Shown piece by piece: positions 17,766-25,511 of a stretch of 64,000 nt of DNA (position 1 is its first letter; each line of letters begins with the position of its first letter). The notes under the pieces were generated by a model. It saw nothing but the letters and a program-made list of their open reading frames with translations. It ran no database searches and had not been told where the DNA came from. Location of the stretch: positions 62,001 to 126,000 of the forward strand of contig CP144169.1 of the NCBI GenBank assembly GCA_039636785.1. Direction: 5' to 3'. The translations under genes were made by a program, and so were the position numbers. Source of the stretch: Micrococcaceae bacterium Sec5.7 (GTDB lineage Bacteria; Actinomycetota; Actinomycetes; Actinomycetales; Micrococcaceae).

Positions 17766-19285
17766 CAGAAAAGTCCCTTCGGTGCGGCCGCGAGGTCGAT
17801 CACGCCGTCGGCGGCCCGGATATTGAGCTGGTCCAGTTCGCCGGCGGCCAGCTTGGGGAGCCGCTCAGCAGCGGCGAGGAAGCGTTCGATTTCCGCTTCG
17901 GCCACGAGGCCGGCCGCGAGGGTGCGGAACTTGTTCACGTACTGTTCCCGGGCGAACGGCCGGGCGCCCAGCGGGTGGGCGTCCGCGACGGCGATCTGGT
18001 CGGTGACGACCGTGCCGTCCTTGAGCGTGATCTCCACGGAGCCGCCGAAGGCCTTCTCGGCGATGTCGAGGGAGTGGTAGCGGCGCGTCCACTCCGGGTC
18101 CTCCACGGTGGTGACCTTCTGCCACAGTTCCACGGTGTCGGGACGGCCGGCACGCTCGGCGGCGTAGGAATCGACGTGGTGCCAGGCGCCGTCCTGCAGG
18201 GCGACCGTGAAGATGTACGGGATGGAGTGGTCCAGCGTTTCGCGGCTGGCCGTGGGGCTGTATTTCTGCGGGTCGTTGGCGCCGGAGCCGATCACATAGT
18301 GGGTGTGGTGGCTCGTCTTGATCAGCACTGACTCGACGTTGGCGGGGTCGGTCACCTCGGGGTGTTCGCCGTGGAGCTTCCGGGCGAGGTCGATCCACGC
18401 CTGGGCCTGGTATTCGGCGGAGTGTTCCTTGGTGTAGGTGTCCAGGATGGCGCGCTTGGCTTCGCCGGCTTCGGGCAGCGGCACTGTGTAGGAGGCATCC
18501 GGTCCGTCGAGCATCCAGGCGATGAAGCCGTCTTCGCCCTCATAGATCGGAACCGGGGAGGTCTGGCCGCGCATGGAGCGGTCCGCGGCCTCGACGGCCA
18601 TCTTGCCCGCGAACGCCGGGGCGTGGGCTTTCCAGGTGGAGATCTCGCCCTTGCGGGACTGCCGCGTGGCAGTGGTCGTGTGCAGCGCCTGGCCGACGGA
18701 CTGGAAGATCGTCTCGACGTCGAGGCCCAGCAGGGTGCCGATGCCGGCGGCGGCGGAGGGGCCGAGGTGGGCCACGTGGTCGATCTTGTGCTTGTGCAGG
18801 CAGATGGCCTTGACCAGGTTGACCTGGATCTCGTACCCGGTGGCGATGCCGCGGATCAGGTCCTGGCCGCTGGAGCCCACGTGCTGGGCCACGGCGAGGA
18901 CCGGCGGAATGTTGTCTCCCGGGTGGGAGTAGTCAGCCGCGAGGAAGGTGTCGTGGTAGTCGAGTTCGCGGACCGCGACGCCGTTGGCCCAGGCGGCCCA
19001 TTCAGGGGCGACGCGCTCCTCGATGCCGAAGACCTTCGAACCGTTGCCTCCGGACGTGGGACCGTGGGTCAGGGCCTGGGCGCGGGAAGCGATGATCGGC
19101 CCGCGGTTCAGCGAGGCGATGGCCACCGAGGCGTTGTCGATGACCCGGTTGATCACCATGTCGGTGACCTCGTCCGTGACGGCCACGGGATCCGCGGCGA
19201 CCTTGGCGATCTTGTAGGCGAGCTGATCCTCGCGGGGCAGGTTTTCCTCGCTCTTGTAAACGCGGACGTGGTGTTCCTTAACCAT
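17765..19285 (-). CDS. prpD: 2-Methylcitrate dehydratase
   Basis: MmgE/PrpD-family enzyme of 506 residues that dehydrates 2-methylcitrate. Family stretches seen: [39 protein letters not shown] (the conserved DYDD/HPGD-like region), [10 protein letters not shown] and [15 protein letters not shown]. The ATG at 19285 has AAAGGAG 8 nt upstream, so the 40-residue longer frame is rejected. First catabolic gene behind the GntR regulator (13-bp gap), coupled to prpB. Confidence 0.95.
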   Translation of the reverse strand: MVKEHHVRVYKSEENLPREDQLAYKIAKVAADPVAVTDEVTDMVINRVIDNASVAIASLNRGPIIASRAQALTHGPTSGGNGSKVFGIEERVAPEWAAWANGVAVRELDYHDTFLAADYSHPGDNIPPVLAVAQHVGSSGQDLIRGIATGYEIQVNLVKAICLHKHKIDHVAHLGPSAAAGIGTLLGLDVETIFQSVGQALHTTTATRQSRKGEISTWKAHAPAFAGKMAVEAADRSMRGQTSPVPIYEGEDGFIAWMLDGPDASYTVPLPEAGEAKRAILDTYTKEHSAEYQAQAWIDLARKLHGEHPEVTDPANVESVLIKTSHHTHYVIGSGANDPQKYSPTASRETLDHSIPYIFTVALQDGAWHHVDSYAAERAGRPDTVELWQKVTTVEDPEWTRRYHSLDIAEKAFGGSVEITLKDGTVVTDQIAVADAHPLGARPFAREQYVNKFRTLAAGLVAEAEIERFLAAAERLPKLAAGELDQLNIRAADGVIDLAAAPKGLF

Positions 19286-19298
19286 GGTGCTGCTCCTT

Positions 19299-19940
19299 TT
19301 AGTGAGGTATGTGCGTGGCTTTGACGTGGGAAAGACTGCGGTGCAGGTGGAGCGTGGTGGCGGCTTCCGCGAGGCGCGGGTTGCCTGCGGCGATCGCTTC
19401 GGCAATGGCGGCGTGCTCGGCCGCGGCGGCGGTCAGCCGCCCGGCGTCGTCGGACGCAAGCCTGCGGACGCGCACCAGATGCACGCGCAGGCTGCGCATC
19501 GCCTGGACGAGGTAGGAATTGGAGATCGCGGCGTCGATTGCCGAGTCCAGGCGCCCCACCAGTTCGTAGTACTCCTGGGTGGCGGGATCCGCGCCGCTGA
19601 TCAGCGCAGGCGCCTCCAGGAGCTCCCGCTGCAGCTGCAGGAATGTAGCGGCGTCACCGCGCTCGGCGGCCAGTGCTGCTGCCTTTCCTTCGAGTGTTTC
19701 GCGGAGTTCGAAAAGTTCGTCAATATCCTCCAGCGAGATATCGGTGACGACGACGCCGCGGCCGCCCGCCGCCGTCGTCAGTCCCTCGGCGGTGAGTCGG
19801 CCCAGCGCCTCCCGAAGGGGCGTGCGTGATACACCGAGCCGCTCGGACTGCTCCACCTCGGCCAGTACAGCTCCGGGGAGGAGGCGCCATTCGATGATGT
19901 CCTCCCGCAGTGCGGCATAGGCTCTTTCGCCAGCGCGCAT
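19299..19940 (-). CDS. GntR/FadR-family regulator of the prp genes
   Basis: A 213-residue regulator: winged helix at about 5-70 ([32 protein letters not shown]) and an FCD ligand domain at about 75-205. As first gene of the prpD-prpB-prpC unit and divergent from prpE it probably senses a propionate-cycle metabolite. Two TGTATACA palindromes in the divergent region match operators expected for this subfamily. It differs from the sigma54-type PrpR of enterobacteria and the PrpR of mycobacteria. Confidence 0.9.
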   Translation of the reverse strand: MRAGERAYAALREDIIEWRLLPGAVLAEVEQSERLGVSRTPLREALGRLTAEGLTTAAGGRGVVVTDISLEDIDELFELRETLEGKAAALAAERGDAATFLQLQRELLEAPALISGADPATQEYYELVGRLDSAIDAAISNSYLVQAMRSLRVHLVRVRRLASDDAGRLTAAAAEHAAIAEAIAAGNPRLAEAATTLHLHRSLSHVKATHIPH

Positions 19941-19971
19941 CAGGCCTCCTTCGTTGGTTCAGCAGAATCAC

Positions 19972-19979
19972 TGTATACA
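19972..19979. promoter_or_regulatory. GntR-type operator half of a pair (prpD side)
   Basis: The perfect 8-bp palindrome TGTATACA is 32 bp upstream of the gntR start. An identical site lies at 20034-20041. FadR/VanR-type GntR proteins bind TGTATACA-like palindromes, so autoregulation is likely. Confidence 0.65.
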
Positions 19980-20033
19980 CAAATAACGGAAAATCACAGT
20001 ATTTGCTCTCAAATGAAGGAATTTGGCAATGTA

Positions 20034-20041
20034 TGTATACA
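20034..20041. promoter_or_regulatory. GntR-type operator half of a pair (prpE side)
   Basis: Second TGTATACA, 62 bp from the first, within ATGTATACAAA and 73 bp before the prpE ATG. The paired layout suggests that one regulator controls both divergent units. Confidence 0.65.
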
Positions 20042-20113
20042 AAACCCTTGTCTCCGGATCCAACGCAGGGCTAGCATGGGCAACATCACAACGACGTGGA
20101 CAAGGAAGCACTC

Positions 20114-22030
20114 ATGCTCACCAACAGCTACCGGGACAGTTACGAACGCAGCCTGGAACAGCCCGCGGACTTCTGGCTGGAAGCCGCGAACATGCTCTCG
20201 TGGTCAACGCCGCCCCGGCAGGGAATCGATGCCAGCCGGGCACCGCTGTACGGCTGGTTCCCCGACGGCGTCCTCAACACCTCCTATAACGCCCTGGACC
20301 GCCATGTGCTGGCCGGGCGGGGCGGGCAGGACGCCCTGATCTACGACTCCGCCATGCTGGGTTCGCAGCAGCGCTTCAGCTACGCGGAACTCACGGAGCT
20401 CGTGGCCCGGTTTGCGGGGGTCCTGCGCGGCCACGGTGTGGGCAAGGGCGACCGCGTGGTGATCTACATGCCGATGATCCCCGAAGCCGCCATCGCCATG
20501 CTGGCGACCGCCCGGCTCGGTGCCGTGCACTCGGTTGTCTTCGGCGGCTTTGCGCCCAAGGAACTCGCCGCCCGCATCCGGGACGCCGCACCCGCCGCGG
20601 TGGTCACGGCCTCCGGCGGCATCGAGCCGTCCCGCCGCGTCGAGTACCTCCCCGCGGTGGCGGAAGCCCTCGAGCTGGCCGGGGTGCCGGACACCCCCGT
20701 TCTGGTGAAGGGGCGGGAGGGCTTCGCCTCGGCAGCCGCGGACCACCCCGGCTGGATGGACTGGGACACGGAGATGGCCGCCGCCGAGCCCGCCGGTCCC
20801 GTCGAGGTCAGCTCGACTGATCCGCTCTACATCCTCTACACCTCGGGAACCACCGGAGCTCCAAAGGGAGTTGTCCGGGACAACGGCGGCCATGCCGTGG
20901 CCCTCGGCTGGAGCATGGAAAACATTTACGACGTCGGTCCGGGGGACGTCATGTGGACTGCCTCGGACGTCGGCTGGGTGGTGGGGCACTCCTACATCGT
21001 GTACGGGCCGCTGCTGGCCGGCGCCACCACTGTCCTTTACGAGGGAAAGCCGGTGGGCACCCCGGATGCCGGGGCGTTCTGGAGGGTGATCCAGGACCAC
21101 AAAGTCAATGTCCTGTTCACGGCGCCCACCGCGCTGCGGGCCATCCGGAAGGCGGACCCCGAGGCGACACTGCTGGAACGGTACGACATTTCCAGCCTGC
21201 GCACGCTCTTTGCCGCCGGCGAGCGGCTCGACACGGACACCTTCCGCTGGGCCTCCCGGGTCCTGGGCGTCCCGGTGGTGGACCACTGGTGGCAGACCGA
21301 AACTGGCTGGGCGATCTGCGCCAACCCGCGGGGACTCGATGAGCTGCCGATCAAGGCCGGCTCGCCGAGCGTGCCGATGCCCGGCTTCCAGCTCGCCATC
21401 GTGGATGGGGCCGGTAGGGCCGTGAATACCGGGGAAGAGGGCAATATTGTGCTTGGGCTTCCCTTGCCACCAGGCACCCTGACTACACTCTGGCGGGACG
21501 ATGACCGTTACATCTCCTCGTACCTGAAGGCGTTCGATGGCTACTACGCCACAGGTGACTCCGGATACCAGGATGAAGACGGGTACCTCTTCGTGATGGG
21601 GCGGACCGATGACATCATCAATGTCGCCGGCCACCGGCTGTCCACCGGATCCATGGAACAAGTCATCGGGCAGCACCCTGCAGTCGCAGAGTGTGTGGTC
21701 ATTGGTGTGTTCGATCCGTTGAAAGGCCAACATCCCAGCGGATACGTGGTCCTGAAATCCGGCGTAGAGGTAGCAGAACCGGTACTGGTCCAGGAGCTGA
21801 TCGCACTCGTTAGGCGGGACATCGGCGCCGTGGCCGACTTCAAGAACGTCACCGTCGTGGACGCACTGCCCAAGACCAGGTCAGGGAAGATGCTCCGCAA
21901 GACCATGAGGCAGATCGCCGACGGCGAAGAGTACGTGATCCCGTCCACCATCGACGATGCAGGGGTCATTGACCAGCTGATCGGGAAGCTGCGGCCCGCC
22001 AGCGCCGGAAACCCTCGCCCGCGGGATTGA
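20114..22030 (+). CDS. prpE: Propionyl-CoA synthetase (AMP-forming)
   Basis: Activates propionate to propionyl-CoA with release of AMP and pyrophosphate. 638 residues: ACAS N-terminal domain, AMP-binding motif YTSGTTGAPKGV (about 241-252), WWQTETGWAI, and the C-terminal lid with catalytic lysine K592 in PKTRSGKMLRK. The YYATGDSGYQDEDGYLFVMG stretch and overall length fit PrpE better than acetyl-CoA synthetase. The ATG at 20114 has AAGGA 8-9 nt upstream. Divergent from gntR-prpDBC. Codon use from about 21430 on looks less GC-rich at third positions than the first two thirds. Confidence 0.9.
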   Translation: MLTNSYRDSYERSLEQPADFWLEAANMLSWSTPPRQGIDASRAPLYGWFPDGVLNTSYNALDRHVLAGRGGQDALIYDSAMLGSQQRFSYAELTELVARFAGVLRGHGVGKGDRVVIYMPMIPEAAIAMLATARLGAVHSVVFGGFAPKELAARIRDAAPAAVVTASGGIEPSRRVEYLPAVAEALELAGVPDTPVLVKGREGFASAAADHPGWMDWDTEMAAAEPAGPVEVSSTDPLYILYTSGTTGAPKGVVRDNGGHAVALGWSMENIYDVGPGDVMWTASDVGWVVGHSYIVYGPLLAGATTVLYEGKPVGTPDAGAFWRVIQDHKVNVLFTAPTALRAIRKADPEATLLERYDISSLRTLFAAGERLDTDTFRWASRVLGVPVVDHWWQTETGWAICANPRGLDELPIKAGSPSVPMPGFQLAIVDGAGRAVNTGEEGNIVLGLPLPPGTLTTLWRDDDRYISSYLKAFDGYYATGDSGYQDEDGYLFVMGRTDDIINVAGHRLSTGSMEQVIGQHPAVAECVVIGVFDPLKGQHPSGYVVLKSGVEVAEPVLVQELIALVRRDIGAVADFKNVTVVDALPKTRSGKMLRKTMRQIADGEEYVIPSTIDDAGVIDQLIGKLRPASAGNPRPRD

Positions 22031-22366
22031 AGCGGGATCAGCCCCAAGTTGCACCTGATGCAGGACCGTCCGGGCATCGTTGAGGACGCCGGTTTATGCC
22101 CATTGTGGTCAGGCGGAGCCCCTGGAACCGCTCAGGGCTGTCCACACTGGATGTAACCCGGCGCAAAGCCGCGCCCGCCGCCTCGCTCCAGGCACCCATG
22201 CCGGCGTCCGCTGCGCCGCCGGCTGCGGGGTCCGGTGCCGCGTGGCCAGACCGTCCCAGCATTCGTACATCTTTCGGTGCCCAGGCCACCCGGGCGCGGG
22301 TGACTTACTAACTTGTGCTGGGGGTAACGGGGGTCGTGCGGGTCGTTCAGCTTGGGAGCTGATCCA
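22031..22366. other. Intergenic stretch downstream of prpE
   Basis: About 335 bases with no ORF that resembles a protein family. Reading frames here are extensions of the recombinase relic or low-complexity Ala/Pro translations. No terminator with a T-run was found behind prpE. Confidence 0.4.
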
Positions 22367-22890
22367 CTGTTGCGCTGCGACCCCCGCGATTCGCCGGTAC
22401 AGGGTGGCCCGTGACATTCCCAGGTCCTTGGCTACCTGTTTGGCCAGCTGGCCGCCATCGATGAGCGGGCGGGCATTCCTGATTTGACTGTCGGTGAACT
22501 GGGGCCGGCGTCCGCCGAGGTCTTTGCCTGCGGCCCGACGATTTGGTCACGCTGTCGTTGATGCGTTGGCGTTTGATTTCAAGTTCCATCTGGGCCAGGG
22601 CCCGCCATGACGGTGAACACCATGCCGCCCATGGGGGTGCCGGTGTCCACGTTCCCGCCACCCAGGTTCAGCACGCGCAGGTTGATGCCCCTCGCCCGCA
22701 GGTCAGCGAAGAGCCCGAGCATGTTGGCCGTGGACCTGCCTGGACGGTCCAAGGTGGTCATGACCAAAGTGTCGCCCTCGTACAAAGCCTCCAGGGCCTT
22801 GTCGAATTCGGGCCGGCTGTCCCGTGCGCCGCTGACGCCACGGTCCGTGTACCGGTCATCCCGCCGGACCCCGGCGACTGACAGTGGGTC
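22367..22890 (-). pseudogene. Serine recombinase (resolvase/invertase) pseudogene
   Basis: The minus strand encodes RRDDRYTDRGVSGARDSRPE, EALYEGDTLVMTTLDR, GRSTANMLGLFADLRARGIN and TGTPMGGMVFTVMA. After one extra base near 22602 it continues ALAQMELEIKRQRINDSVTK, and after another extra base near 22541 the C-terminal helix-turn-helix ends MSRATLYRRIAG. The N-terminal piece with the nucleophilic serine is deleted. So it has two frameshifts plus a deletion and is not functional. It lies about 300 bp inside the right tRNA-Asn repeat. Confidence 0.85.
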
Positions 22891-23006
22891 ACTCCCGATG
22901 CTTGGCGCCTAGACCATGCGGTGACCCGCATCACAAGTAAATGCCGCCGGGGGTTACAACAGGGTTACACGGCCCGCTCCTCGTCCCACTGCGGTTTCCC
23001 GGTGGC

Positions 23007-23126
23007 AAGCTGACCCCAAGCTCGGCGTCCCTGCGTCTGAACGGCAAAGTGCCATTCACTCTTGATGATCTAGGAATAATCTCAGCGTGGTTTGGGATTT
23101 CACTCGCTGAACTGCTCGGACCTCAG
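23007..23126 (+). pseudogene. XRE-type repressor C-terminal fragment
   Basis: The plus strand reads KLTPSSASLRLNGKVPFTLD then DLGIISAWFGISLAELLGPQ, the recognition-helix and dimer end of a phage-type XRE regulator. The upstream half is missing. It abuts the tRNA-Asn terminator, the usual place for repressor genes of tRNA-integrating elements. Confidence 0.55.
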
Positions 23127-23138
23127 GCTGTGACAGCG

Positions 23139-23171
23139 AAAAATCCCCGCCCTCACGTGGAGGACGGGGAT
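23139..23171 (-). terminator. Terminator of the promoter-distal tRNA-Asn
   Basis: On the minus strand arms ATCCCCG-CCTC and GAGG-CGGGGAT (one internal mismatch) are followed by TTTTT, 13 nt past the tRNA 3' end. Confidence 0.85.
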
Positions 23172-23183
23172 TCCGGAGCCAAG

Positions 23184-23256
23184 CTCCTCCTGCTGGACTT
23201 GAACCAGCAACCCTTCGATTAACAGTCGAATGCTCTGCCAATTGAGCTAAGGAGGA
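23184..23256 (-). tRNA. tRNA-Asn (GTT), copy next to the candidate island
   Basis: A 73-nt cloverleaf: acceptor TCCTCCT/AGGAGGA, D arm GCTC/GAGC, anticodon loop CTGTTAA, T arm TTGCTGG-TTCAAGT region, discriminator G. CCA not encoded. Its last 37 bases are duplicated at 10340-10378, which makes it the likely integration target. Confidence 0.97.
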
Positions 23257-23341
23257 ATGAAGCAGCTATGACACTAGCAAAGGTTTTGCCGCTATGGGAA
23301 ATCGGCGGTTGGCCAGGAAGAAAATACCCCCGCCGGGTATG

Positions 23342-23375
23342 AAAACGTCCCCGTCCCGGTGACCGGAACGGGGAC
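23342..23375 (-). terminator. Terminator of the promoter-proximal tRNA-Asn
   Basis: GTCCCCGT (23347-23354) pairs with ACGGGGAC (23368-23375) with an inner CCGG/CCGG, followed on the minus strand by TTTTC. Confidence 0.8.
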
Positions 23376-23381
23376 TGCGCG

Positions 23382-23454
23382 CTCCTCCTGCTGGACTTGA
23401 ACCAGCAACCCTTCGATTAACAGTCGAATGCTCTGCCAATTGAGCTAAGGAGGA
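23382..23454 (-). tRNA. tRNA-Asn (GTT), second copy
   Basis: Identical in sequence to the copy at 23184-23256 and about 125 bp upstream of it on the same strand, with its own terminator. Tandem tRNA-Asn genes beside dnaG. Confidence 0.97.
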
Positions 23455-23530
23455 ATGAAGCGGATATAAGCCTAGCAAACACCTGGCCGGGAAACGAAAT
23501 TGACTGCCCAGCCGCAGCGGTCAGCCCTGT

Positions 23531-25438
23531 TCAGGAGTCAGAACGCAGTGAACGCCGCTCCATCTCCAGCAGCATGAGCTCCCGGTTGAGCCGCTGGAAG
23601 TCCTCTGGGCCAGCCGAGGAGTCCAGTCGCTGCAGCTGGCCCATCTTGTCCGCCTTGACCCTGGTGATCTGCAGTTCGAAGAGACGGGCCAGGATGTCCC
23701 TGCAGTACTTTTGTACGCCTTCTGCCGTGCTGGCCGGCAAAGGCACCACAGCCAGCTCCGAAACCAGCAGCCGGAGCGGCTCCGGTACCTCCTGGAGCAG
23801 CTGCTCCACCCAGCGCACAGGATCACCGGCATTGCCGAGTCCAGCAGCCCTGATGGCGTCGTGGACGGCCTGATAGGCGGGCGTGGAGAAGCGGGCGGCG
23901 GTGAAACGCTCCCAGGTCTCGCCCTCGAGCATTGCAGGCTCCTGCAGCGCGACTTCCAGCGCCTGCCGCTCCATTGAAGCCACAGGGTCGCGAGGGTCCG
24001 GACGGTTGTAGGACGGGACAACTCCCGACGGCGGCAACAAGGCAACGCCTGGCCCTCCGCCCTGCGCCGGGGCTCCCGGAGCGCCGGCGGCTTGGGCAGC
24101 CGGCTGGGCGAGCCGCTTGGCGGCCGCACCAACAGCCCGGCTGACATCTTCAATGGCCATTCCGAGCCAGCCCGCCAGTTCGCGGGCATAGGCGGGCCTG
24201 ATGCCGGCGTCGCGGATCTGTGCCACTACCGGAGCCGATTCCCGGAGCGCGGCAACGCGCCCTTCGACGGTGTCCAGGTTGTGGCGCTTCAGGGCCGCGC
24301 GGATGGCGAATTCAAACAGCGGGCGCCGGGTGTTGATGAGGTCACGCACTGCTTCGTCACCCTTGGCCTGCCGCAGCTCACACGGGTCAGAGCCGCCCGG
24401 CTCCACAGCGACGTAGGTCTGCGCCACGAAGCGCTGGTCCTCTTCAAAAGCCCGCAGCGCCGCCTTCTGTCCGGCTGCGTCGCCGTCGAAGGTGAAGATG
24501 ACCTCTCCCCCGGTGCCGTCGTCGGACAGCAGCCGGCGGGCGATCTTGATGTGTTCAGTACCGAAGGCCGTGCCGCAGGTGGCCACCGCCGTCGGGATTC
24601 CCGCGAGATGGCAGGCCATGACATCCGTGTACCCCTCCACCACCACCAGCTGGCGTTCCTTGGCGATGCTGCGCTTGGCGAGGTCGATCCCATAAAGCAC
24701 CTGGGACTTCTTGTACAGCGTGGTTTCGGGCGTGTTCAGGTATTTGGGGCCCTGATCCTCCTCATAGAGCTTGCGCGCGCCGAAGCCGATGGTATCGCCG
24801 GCGATGTCCCGGATGGGCCAGATCAGACGGCCCCTGAAGCGGTCGTAGATGCCACGGTTCCCCTCAGAAAACATCCCCGTCAGCTTAAGCTCGGGGTCAG
24901 TGAAACCGCGGCCGCGGAGGTGCTTGAGCAGGGCGTCCCAGCCCTGCGGGGCATAGCCGACGCCGAACTGGTCCGCCGCCGCCCGGTCGAACCCGCGGCC
25001 CTGCAGAAATTTGCGGCCCTCCGCTGCGTCGGCTGTCAGCAGCTGGGCGCGGAAGAATTCATCGGCAATCTTGTGGGCGTCCAGGAGGCGCTGGCGCTTC
25101 CCGACTTCCTCGCGGTTAGGGCCGGTGCCGCCGTCCTCATAGCGCAGTTCGAAGCCGATCCGGGCCGCCAGTTTTTCCACGGCCTCGTGGAAGGTGGTGT
25201 GGTCCAGCTTCTGCACAAAGGCAATAACGTCGCCATCCTCGCCGCAGCCGAAGCAGTGGTACCTGCCCACCTGGGGGCGGACGGTAAACGACGGCGAGCG
25301 CTCGTCGTGAAAGGGGCACAGGCCCTTGAACGTTCCCAGCCCGGCGCCCTTAAGCGTGACGTAGCCGTCAACCACTTCCTTGATGTCCGTGCGCTGGCGT
25401 ACTTCGTCGATATCTTCACGTTTGATCAGCCCAGCCAC
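23531..25438 (-). CDS. dnaG: DNA primase
   Basis: Synthesises RNA primers at the replication fork. 635 residues. N-terminal zinc-binding domain with C41, H44, C62 and C65 (CPFHDE, HCFGCGEDGD). Catalytic core with GIYDRFRGRLIWPIRD, TOPRIM motifs VVVEGYTDVMA and FTFDGDAAG. Variable C-terminal helicase-interaction domain after a Pro/Gly linker. The GTG at 25438 has AGGA 8 nt upstream. Follows dgt on the same strand, an arrangement also seen in mycobacteria. Confidence 0.97.
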   Translation of the reverse strand: MAGLIKREDIDEVRQRTDIKEVVDGYVTLKGAGLGTFKGLCPFHDERSPSFTVRPQVGRYHCFGCGEDGDVIAFVQKLDHTTFHEAVEKLAARIGFELRYEDGGTGPNREEVGKRQRLLDAHKIADEFFRAQLLTADAAEGRKFLQGRGFDRAAADQFGVGYAPQGWDALLKHLRGRGFTDPELKLTGMFSEGNRGIYDRFRGRLIWPIRDIAGDTIGFGARKLYEEDQGPKYLNTPETTLYKKSQVLYGIDLAKRSIAKERQLVVVEGYTDVMACHLAGIPTAVATCGTAFGTEHIKIARRLLSDDGTGGEVIFTFDGDAAGQKAALRAFEEDQRFVAQTYVAVEPGGSDPCELRQAKGDEAVRDLINTRRPLFEFAIRAALKRHNLDTVEGRVAALRESAPVVAQIRDAGIRPAYARELAGWLGMAIEDVSRAVGAAAKRLAQPAAQAAGAPGAPAQGGGPGVALLPPSGVVPSYNRPDPRDPVASMERQALEVALQEPAMLEGETWERFTAARFSTPAYQAVHDAIRAAGLGNAGDPVRWVEQLLQEVPEPLRLLVSELAVVPLPASTAEGVQKYCRDILARLFELQITRVKADKMGQLQRLDSSAGPEDFQRLNRELMLLEMERRSLRSDS

Positions 25439-25511
25439 AGTGCCATCCTAATACCCGGGTCAGACATGAATTGAGGGGCGGACGACGGCGGCAGGCCGTC
25501 TGCGGTCAACG

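Larger units (their letters stand above)
10340..23220. mobile_element. Candidate integrative segment bounded by tRNA-Asn direct repeats (degraded)
   Basis: The intact tRNA-Asn at 23184-23256 and the 39-bp copy at 10340-10378 are in direct orientation, 12,842 bp apart. The displaced copy is followed by its own terminator. The interior carries ppsA, ppsR, an extra adk and the prp genes. At or near the ends lie broken pieces of a serine recombinase, an XRE repressor, an acyl-CoA dehydrogenase, a Tn3 transposase and an SDR gene. No intact integrase is present, so it would be a fixed relic. An old truncated duplicate of tRNA-Asn is the alternative. Confidence 0.6.

Noticed and set aside
20204..21733. 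509-codon minus-strand frame inside prpE
   Set aside because: Antisense shadow of the propionyl-CoA synthetase, no domain similarity, no ribosome-binding site.
22941..23222. Complete 93-residue plus-strand protein
   Set aside because: Its end is translated tRNA-Asn sequence (LDLNQQPFD) and the terminator, and its start lacks the first half of an XRE domain; treated as a fragment.
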